A stretch of DNA of 64,000 nt from an uncultured Coxiella sp. GTDB taxonomy: Bacteria > Pseudomonadota > Gammaproteobacteria > Comchoanobacterales > Comchoanobacteraceae. Under the pieces are notes generated by a model. That model was not told the origin of the DNA and searched no databases. It was given only the letters and a program-made list of their open reading frames with translations. The position numbers and the translations under genes were made by a program. Positions 58,816 to 64,000 of this stretch are shown one piece after another. The first letter of the stretch is position 1; each line of letters starts with the position of its first letter. The stretch lies in NCBI GenBank assembly GCA_902538855.1, contig CACBGS010000003.1, forward strand, positions 1-64,000, written 5' to 3'.

Positions 58816-59598
58816 ATGCAAGAATGCAAATTAGAGTATTTATACGAAGATGTAGTAATTATTAAGTTTAATCGTCCTGAAAAAATGAATGCCATGAATA
58901 AAGCTTTATTACAAGCTTGGAATACACATTTACAAACAGTAATAAACTGCCAAAAAAATATAAAATGTCTCATTATTACTGGAGTTGATAAAGTGTTTTC
59001 TGCAGGGGCAGACATTGGGCCTACTTCTGATTTGCTAACAGCAGGGAAGCCAATAGACCTTGGTAAGATTTTAAAGGAAGCCTTTTATCCAATCATTGAA
59101 AAATTACAGAGTATTGAATGCCCTATTATAATGGCAGTTAATGGTCCTTGTGTAGGTATTGGCTGCGCATTTGCACTATATGGAGATATTATAATTGCCA
59201 GTACAGAATCGTATTTTTGGCTAAATTTTATAGATATTGGATTAACGCCTGATGGCGGGAGTACTTATTTACTGCCAAGATTAGTAGGCAGACAGGCAGC
59301 ATTTAAAATGGCTGTGCTTGCAGAAAGAATTCCAGCACAAGAAGCAAAGCGCATAGGTTTAATATATGATTACTACAGCGCCAGTAATTTTGACAAAGAG
59401 CTTAATAAGATGGTGTTAAAAATTAGGGAAGCACCAGCAGAGCTTGTAAAATCAGTTAATCACTTACTTAGAAATGCCCCTAGTAATGACTTGCATAAGC
59501 AGCTAGAAGAAGAGGCTATATTACAGGCTAAACTTGGAGGTCATCCTTACTTTAGGCAGTGTCTAATAAAAAGAATTAGTAATAAAAAAATAAGCTAG
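58816..59598 (+). CDS. Enoyl-CoA hydratase/isomerase family protein
   Basis: A 260-aa crotonase-fold protein. The CoA-binding loop FSAGADIG near residue 61 and the oxyanion block NGPCVGIGCAFALYGD near residue 110 are present. The later FIDIGLTPDGG resembles PaaG-type enzymes with Asp at the catalytic site. It stands alone, so its pathway is unclear. It is divergent from the rpmB promoter. Confidence 0.88.
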   Translation: MQECKLEYLYEDVVIIKFNRPEKMNAMNKALLQAWNTHLQTVINCQKNIKCLIITGVDKVFSAGADIGPTSDLLTAGKPIDLGKILKEAFYPIIEKLQSIECPIIMAVNGPCVGIGCAFALYGDIIIASTESYFWLNFIDIGLTPDGGSTYLLPRLVGRQAAFKMAVLAERIPAQEAKRIGLIYDYYSASNFDKELNKMVLKIREAPAELVKSVNHLLRNAPSNDLHKQLEEEAILQAKLGGHPYFRQCLIKRISNKKIS

Positions 59599-59670
59599 AC
59601 AAAGCTAGGTCCTATTGCTATTTTCATTAAAAACAAGTAGAGTAAAAGCATTGTTTTACATGGTAATTAT

Positions 59671-60672
59671 TTGAGTAATAAGCAGGCACTTATCACAGCC
59701 ATACAGCCTACAGGATCGCTGCATATTGGTTCTTATTTAGGCACAATGTGTAATTGGGAAAAATACGCACAACAATACCAGTGTTGGTTCTTTATTGCAG
59801 ATATGCATGCTATTACTACAGCCCAAGCGCCACAAGAATTACATGAGAAAACACTAACCATGATAGCGCTTTTTCTTGCTATGAACATAAAAACACAAGA
59901 GCATGGATTCTTTTTACAATCGCAAATACCACAGCATGCTGAGCTGGGTTGGGTCTTATCTTGTATTGCTAATACCGGCGAGATGAATAGAATGACGCAG
60001 TTCAAAGACAAGGCAAATAAAAGTAAACAGCCATCATCCCTTGGTTTATATGCTTATCCATGTTTGATGGCGGCAGATATATTGCTCTACGATGCCCACT
60101 ATGTTCCAGTAGGAGAAGATCAAAAGCAGCATCTAGAGTTAACTAGGAATTTAGCGCAGCGTTTTAATCGCGATTATGGCGATGTTTTTATAGTACCAGA
60201 GCCAATTATACCTAAATTAGGTGCGAGAGTGATGGCGTTAGGTGATCCAGAGAAGAAAATGTCAAAATCAGATGATAATATCAACAATACAATCTTTCTA
60301 TTAGACGAGCCAAAAGTAATTGAGAAGAAGATTAAGCGAGCTGTAACTGACTCATTAGCCACAGTGGACTATGACAGTAGCAGGCCAGGAATAAGTAATT
60401 TAGTTAGTATGTATAGTGTTTTAAGCGCAACAAGTATTGAGCAAACGGTTAATCAATTCCACGACAGTGGCTATGCTGTATTTAAAGCAGCCCTAGCTGA
60501 GAAAATTATTGAGCATTTACAGCCGTTACAGCAAAGATATAATGAGCTTAGACAAGATCCAGCCTATTTATATGAAGTTCTGAGAGAAGGGCGGGCAAAA
60601 GCGCAACAACAAGCCAAGAAAAAATTACAGACAGTATATCAAGCTCTGGGATTCTTGGCCGATGCAAACTAA
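59671..60672 (+). CDS. trpS: Tryptophanyl-tRNA synthetase
   Basis: A 333-aa class I aminoacyl-tRNA synthetase. It has the HIGH variant GSLHIGSYLG near residue 18, DMHAITT, and KKMSKSDDN near residue 195. The start is TTG; no ATG is available in frame. It overlaps the start of the sbcB gene by 11 bp. Confidence 0.97.
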   Translation: MSNKQALITAIQPTGSLHIGSYLGTMCNWEKYAQQYQCWFFIADMHAITTAQAPQELHEKTLTMIALFLAMNIKTQEHGFFLQSQIPQHAELGWVLSCIANTGEMNRMTQFKDKANKSKQPSSLGLYAYPCLMAADILLYDAHYVPVGEDQKQHLELTRNLAQRFNRDYGDVFIVPEPIIPKLGARVMALGDPEKKMSKSDDNINNTIFLLDEPKVIEKKIKRAVTDSLATVDYDSSRPGISNLVSMYSVLSATSIEQTVNQFHDSGYAVFKAALAEKIIEHLQPLQQRYNELRQDPAYLYEVLREGRAKAQQQAKKKLQTVYQALGFLADAN

Positions 60673-62086
60673 TTATTTATTTTATGACCTAGAAACATCA
60701 GGTTTAAATAAAGCATTTGATCAGGTTCAGCAGTTTGCCGGTAAAACGCTAAATTTTGATTTTACACAACAACAAGAGCATTACTTTGAGGCCAGGCTAT
60801 CTCCAGATATAATTCCATCAGCTCACGCTATGCTTACCCACAGAATAAGTCTTGTTGACGACGCAACAAGAGTCAGTGAGTATGAGGTGATATCAGCTAT
60901 TCATAAGTTAATTAACCAGCCTGGAACAATAAGTTTAGGCTATAATACCATGGGTTTTGATGATAGTTTTTTAAGGTTCTCCTTTCATAGAAATTTATAT
61001 GCGCCTTACACGCATCAATATGCTAATGGATGCATGCGTATGGATGTTTTTCCAATGGTTGCTTTTTACTATCTCTATGACAATGATATAATGCAGTGGC
61101 CTACAATTAATGAGAAGTTATCATTAAAGCTAGAGGCTTTAGCGGATTGTAACGGCTGGTCTAGCGGTAGAGCGCACCATGCCATGAATGATGTTGATGC
61201 GACCATAGCCTTAGCGAGGCACTTATACACAAAAAACAAAAAAATGTGGGATTATTTACAAGGTTTTTTCCATAAGCAAATTGATCAACACAGAACAGCA
61301 AAGCTAGATGACATTACAGTGCATGAGCAAAAGCATAAACTAGGATTATTGGTAGATGCCAAAATGGGGGTGGCTAATAATTTCTGTGCGCCCTTTGTTA
61401 TGTTGGGCGGTAATAAGATGTATAAAAACGTTAATTTTTGGCTACGCCTTGATAAACCTCTACCAGAGGATGTATCCTTGCAGAGTTTAATGTCTAAGGG
61501 ATATATTTTACAAAAAAAATATGCAGAGCCTGGTTTTATATTGCCTTACCAGGAAAGGTTTATTCACAAGCTATCGCCGGAACGGGTTGCTAACACTAAG
61601 GAAAATATCTCTCATATACAAAATAATATGAAGATGTGGTCGGCGCTAATAGAGGCATTATTTCTTTGGGAGCATGCTAAAACAGAAAAAGTCGATACGG
61701 ATGCTATTTTATACAATATGGGCTTTAGAAGTCATAACGAGAATAATTGGTGTAGCCACTGGCATACATTGATTGAATCTGAGCAAATTACTGCTCTCGA
61801 GCAGTTGCCAGATGGAATATTAAAGCGGCAGGCAATAAGGTTGCTTGGGCGTAAAAATCCTAATATTAATGATGAAGCAGTGCAGCAATGCTTAGCAGAG
61901 CAGTTACAAAGCCTAGCTAGCCCAGAGAGCAGTATATATGATTATAAAGGGGATAAAAAATACAGTATTGCTAAAGCTCATGAAGACATAAGGAGTCTTA
62001 AGGCTACAGATTTAGATAATGAGCAAAAAGATCTTTTAGCAGAGTTAGAGGCGTATTTAAAAGCTAAGACTATAGAATACGTCTAA
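60662..62086 (+). CDS. sbcB: Exodeoxyribonuclease I
   Basis: A 474-aa DEDD-family 3'-to-5' single-strand exonuclease. The first exo motif is [10 protein letters not shown] near residue 8, the second is [17 protein letters not shown] near residue 99, and the third contains [19 protein letters not shown]. The C-terminal SH3-like and helical domains follow, to full length. It overlaps trpS by 11 bp at its start and greA by 4 bp at its end (convergent). Confidence 0.95.
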   Translation: MQTNYLFYDLETSGLNKAFDQVQQFAGKTLNFDFTQQQEHYFEARLSPDIIPSAHAMLTHRISLVDDATRVSEYEVISAIHKLINQPGTISLGYNTMGFDDSFLRFSFHRNLYAPYTHQYANGCMRMDVFPMVAFYYLYDNDIMQWPTINEKLSLKLEALADCNGWSSGRAHHAMNDVDATIALARHLYTKNKKMWDYLQGFFHKQIDQHRTAKLDDITVHEQKHKLGLLVDAKMGVANNFCAPFVMLGGNKMYKNVNFWLRLDKPLPEDVSLQSLMSKGYILQKKYAEPGFILPYQERFIHKLSPERVANTKENISHIQNNMKMWSALIEALFLWEHAKTEKVDTDAILYNMGFRSHNENNWCSHWHTLIESEQITALEQLPDGILKRQAIRLLGRKNPNINDEAVQQCLAEQLQSLASPESSIYDYKGDKKYSIAKAHEDIRSLKATDLDNEQKDLLAELEAYLKAKTIEYV

Positions 62087-62571
62087 GCAGGCTCGTGATC
62101 AACAGATTCAATCTCGTAGGGTATCAAGCCGCTAGGGGTGTCTACTTCTACTACATCGCCCACAACTTTGCCAATGCATGCCCGGGCTATTGGGGCTGTA
62201 ATTGACATTTTTCCTTGTTTAAGATCGGCCTCTGTTTCACCAACAAATCGCACTTTCATGCGTTTATCATCATCAATATTAAGTAGCGTAACAGTGGTAC
62301 CAAATATCACTTTGCCTTCATTGGGTATATTGGTAATATCAATGACTTGAGCATTTTTTAACTGATTTTGTATAAAGCTTATGCGTGCCTCAATCAGGCC
62401 TTGCTGGTCTTTGGCTGCGTGATACTCAGCATTTTCTTTTAAATCCCCCAGTTCACGAGCTTCAGAAATAGCTTGCGCAATATTAGGTCTTTCCACATCG
62501 GTAAGATTTTTTAGTTCTTGTTTAAGCGCTTGCGCACCTTCTTTAGTCATTGGTATGCGTCCTAAGCTCAT
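62083..62571 (-). CDS. greA: Transcription elongation factor GreA
   Basis: A 162-aa factor that rescues backtracked RNA polymerase. The N-terminal coiled coil holds [20 protein letters not shown] with the acidic tip, and the C-terminal FKBP-like domain ends LIPYEIESV. The ATG at 62571 is preferred because AGGTG lies about 5 bases upstream and it matches the E. coli N-terminus; the upstream ATG at 62589 would add six residues. Confidence 0.96.
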   Translation of the reverse strand: MSLGRIPMTKEGAQALKQELKNLTDVERPNIAQAISEARELGDLKENAEYHAAKDQQGLIEARISFIQNQLKNAQVIDITNIPNEGKVIFGTTVTLLNIDDDKRMKVRFVGETEADLKQGKMSITAPIARACIGKVVGDVVEVDTPSGLIPYEIESVDHEPA

Positions 62572-62745
62572 ATCATCACCTATAAACATATAATATTATC
62601 TTCATTATAGCTTTTTTTTTATTGAAAATAAAGCTTTTTATATGCGCATAAGAGTTTAGCTAAACAGTTAGAGTTGTCATACCACGGTATAGAAATGCAC
62701 TAAGTTATATACTAAGTTATTGCAACGATAATATGACAAGAGTGA

Positions 62746-63294
62746 ATGAGGGCAATAGGATCAATAATTTTACTTTGTGTAATAAGTACAAAGATGGAGG
62801 CAGTAATGCATAAAAAAGATGGTTGTATAAAGCAGTTTGGTCAAATTTATTGTGAGAACCAGCATGTTTATCAGTTGAATAAAAGTGGCATCATATATAT
62901 GAAAGACATGAAGGTTGATGATAGTTGCCAACTAAGGGGTAAGATAAGTATAAGTCGCTCCTATTTTAATAAGCTAGTTGTATATGGGCAGTTATCAATG
63001 GATGCAACTACCCTAGAAGGTATGACGCGGATATATGGTAGTGCCAATATTAATTATACTATGGCAAAAGATACTCTTTGGCTATGGTCTAATAATATAA
63101 CAATGGTTGCAACACAGGTGCAAGCTGATGTCGTAGTTAATGGTGAGATAGGTCAAGTATGCAGGTTGTCACTCAGAGAGAATACAAAAATAATGGGAGA
63201 CATTATATTTAAAGGTTGTAAAGGAATTGTAGAGTTGCGTAGCGAAGCGTGCGTACATGGGGCCATCGTAGATGGTAAAGTTATTCAATTATAA
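62746..63294 (+). CDS. Exported beta-repeat (bactofilin/beta-helix-like) protein
   Basis: A 182-aa protein with a signal peptide (RAIGSIILLCVISTKMEA) and two early cysteines in GCIKQFGQIYCENQ. The rest is short alternating strands with Gly turns, such as KLVVYGQLSMDATTLEGMTR and NINYTMAKDTLW, ending GAIVDGKVIQL. This is a pattern of small right-handed beta-helices resembling bactofilin-like or polymer-forming proteins. No enzyme motif. It is followed 15 bp later by the small peptide gene, and the three right-end genes probably form one operon. Confidence 0.6.
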   Translation: MRAIGSIILLCVISTKMEAVMHKKDGCIKQFGQIYCENQHVYQLNKSGIIYMKDMKVDDSCQLRGKISISRSYFNKLVVYGQLSMDATTLEGMTRIYGSANINYTMAKDTLWLWSNNITMVATQVQADVVVNGEIGQVCRLSLRENTKIMGDIIFKGCKGIVELRSEACVHGAIVDGKVIQL

Positions 63295-63309
63295 ATAGGA
63301 GATAGATAT

Positions 63310-63462
63310 ATGCAGAAACATACAATGGACACTTGGTGTGCAATATATAGCTTAATAAGTGCAAATTATGAAGATAAGACATTCAGTAAAGATGGTAAAG
63401 ACGGTAAAGATGACACAGCTGCATCCTGGATTTTTCAACATGAGCAAAGCCTGCAGTGGTAG
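63310..63462 (+). CDS. Small peptide with Lys/Asp repeat, candidate precursor
   Basis: A 50-aa frame with a strong ribosome site AGGAGA 7 bases ahead of its ATG. The sequence has a hydrophobic front half (DTWCAIYSLISANYED) and a central charged repeat KDGKDGKDD between Thr/Ser residues, then a Trp/Gln-rich end. The stop overlaps the GTG start of the ATP-grasp gene. It could be the precursor of a peptide modified by that ligase, or a short coupling ORF. No homologue is recognised by eye. Confidence 0.5.
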   Translation: MQKHTMDTWCAIYSLISANYEDKTFSKDGKDGKDDTAASWIFQHEQSLQW

Positions 63463-64000
63463 TGCTAGTAATCGGTATGGCCAGAGATCCTGTTATTAAA
63501 TATTTTGCAGGATTTGTAAAAAATCTATCAATCAGAAAAAGCTTAGTATTCTTAAACCAAGAGACATTCGCAGACAAAATACAAATATGTGATAAGGCAT
63601 GGCATATACATGGCATGCCACACATTGAGCATAATAGGGTCACAGGTGTTCTTAATAGGCTGCTTACTGATAGTAAGCACAGTAAACATACTAACATAGA
63701 AAATATGCATGTCTTAGCTAGGTACTTAATGAATCATATATATCCAGGCGTATTAAATAAACCTGCCTCTGGAATGAGTAATTTTAGTAAGCCTTACCAG
63801 TTAGGTATAATAGATCTTAGATATATTCATAAACCATATGAAATAATTACTAATGATATGCGTAGTATGGGTGCCAAAAAAGATACCAGATGGATAAAGA
63901 AGTCAATATGCGCAACCAGATCAATTGTAAATATACACAAGCAATCTGCAAAAATAGGCTTTGAGCCAGTATTGCTACAAGAATATCTAGTTGGTATAAA
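63456..64000 (+). CDS. ATP-grasp-like ligase, partial (truncated by window end)
   Basis: The visible 181 residues begin VVVLVIGMARDP as a Rossmann-type start, then carry LNKPASGMSNFSKPYQ, EIITND, KKSICATRSIV and LLQEYLVGI. These recall an ATP-grasp family reading NRPSxMxSNxSKPYQ, TLITND, YKSxSGxRSIV and FQxYxxGTNxRVH. The most likely start is GTG 63456, translationally coupled to the peptide stop; later in-frame GTG 63462 or ATG 63477 are possible. The C-terminal metal-binding half lies beyond the window. Confidence 0.65.
   Translation, partial: MVVLVIGMARDPVIKYFAGFVKNLSIRKSLVFLNQETFADKIQICDKAWHIHGMPHIEHNRVTGVLNRLLTDSKHSKHTNIENMHVLARYLMNHIYPGVLNKPASGMSNFSKPYQLGIIDLRYIHKPYEIITNDMRSMGAKKDTRWIKKSICATRSIVNIHKQSAKIGFEPVLLQEYLVGI

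Noticed and set aside
63310-63477. Frameshift joining the 50-aa peptide and the ATP-grasp protein
   Set aside because: The ATP-grasp frame has its own plausible Rossmann-type start and an overlapping GTG, so two coupled genes explain the region without an error.
63383-63697. Minus-strand open frame of 104 codons
   Set aside because: Lies opposite the small peptide and ATP-grasp gene, lacks a ribosome site and has no family pattern.

Overview
The window is an AT-rich, gene-dense stretch of a gammaproteobacterial chromosome. That placement rests on the gene order dnaA-dnaN-recF-gyrB with a long E. coli-type GyrB, on UbiA, UbiK, HemL, RsmE, SbcB and the short-type Cca, and on lipid A/Kdo synthesis (WaaA), which shows a Gram-negative outer membrane. 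Several accessory genes resemble families I associate with host-associated Legionellales-like or Francisellales-like bacteria: a repressor-like HTH/S24 protein, a small exported beta-repeat protein, and very long orphan proteins with coiled coils. The exact genus cannot be read from the sequence. TTG and GTG starts are common.

Region by region. 0.1-8.7 kb is the replication-initiation block, all on the minus strand (dnaA, dnaN, recF, then gyrB and yaaA), interrupted by a Dps-like ferritin gene and one orphan. Two sites resembling the ParB target parS lie here and a third lies at 47.16 kb, which fits an origin-proximal position. 8.8-29.9 kb is mostly housekeeping: ruvX, PBP1A, rsmE, a beta-barrel-like surface protein, a MidA-type methyltransferase, a YadGH-type ABC exporter, cca, a PiT phosphate transporter, apaH, rpiA, msrB-ubiA, hemL, rubredoxin, an RMD1/DUF155 protein, waaA, a MATE exporter, a LOG-family hydrolase and an ABC-F ATPase.

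30.1-36.9 kb is a light-repair island. A class I photolyase and an FAD oxidoreductase face a minus-strand operon with a [4Fe-4S] photolyase, a tiny DUF2256 zinc-finger-like protein, a DUF3429 membrane protein and a second photolyase/cryptochrome paralogue. A perfect 11-bp inverted repeat lies between the photolyase and a divergent Nudix gene. 37.0-51.9 kb is an accessory region with two giant orphan proteins (1278 and 1152 aa), a membrane orphan, a D-amino-acid-oxidase-like protein whose motifs are in permuted order, a CLC protein lacking the internal proton glutamate, SelO, a tail-anchored orphan and a CPBP-like membrane protein.

52.1-62.6 kb returns to core functions: an APC amino-acid permease behind two mutually exclusive hairpins, then the tightly packed metK-coaD-yfhL-mutM run, ubiK, a phage-like HTH pair, rpmB-rpmG, an enoyl-CoA hydratase, trpS-sbcB and greA. 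At the right edge (62.7-64.0 kb) a compact unit encodes an exported beta-repeat protein, a 50-aa peptide with a Lys/Asp repeat, and a truncated ATP-grasp-like ligase. This unit is the best candidate for an undescribed system, possibly an ATP-grasp-modified peptide. No rRNA, tRNA, insertion sequence or CRISPR array was found.
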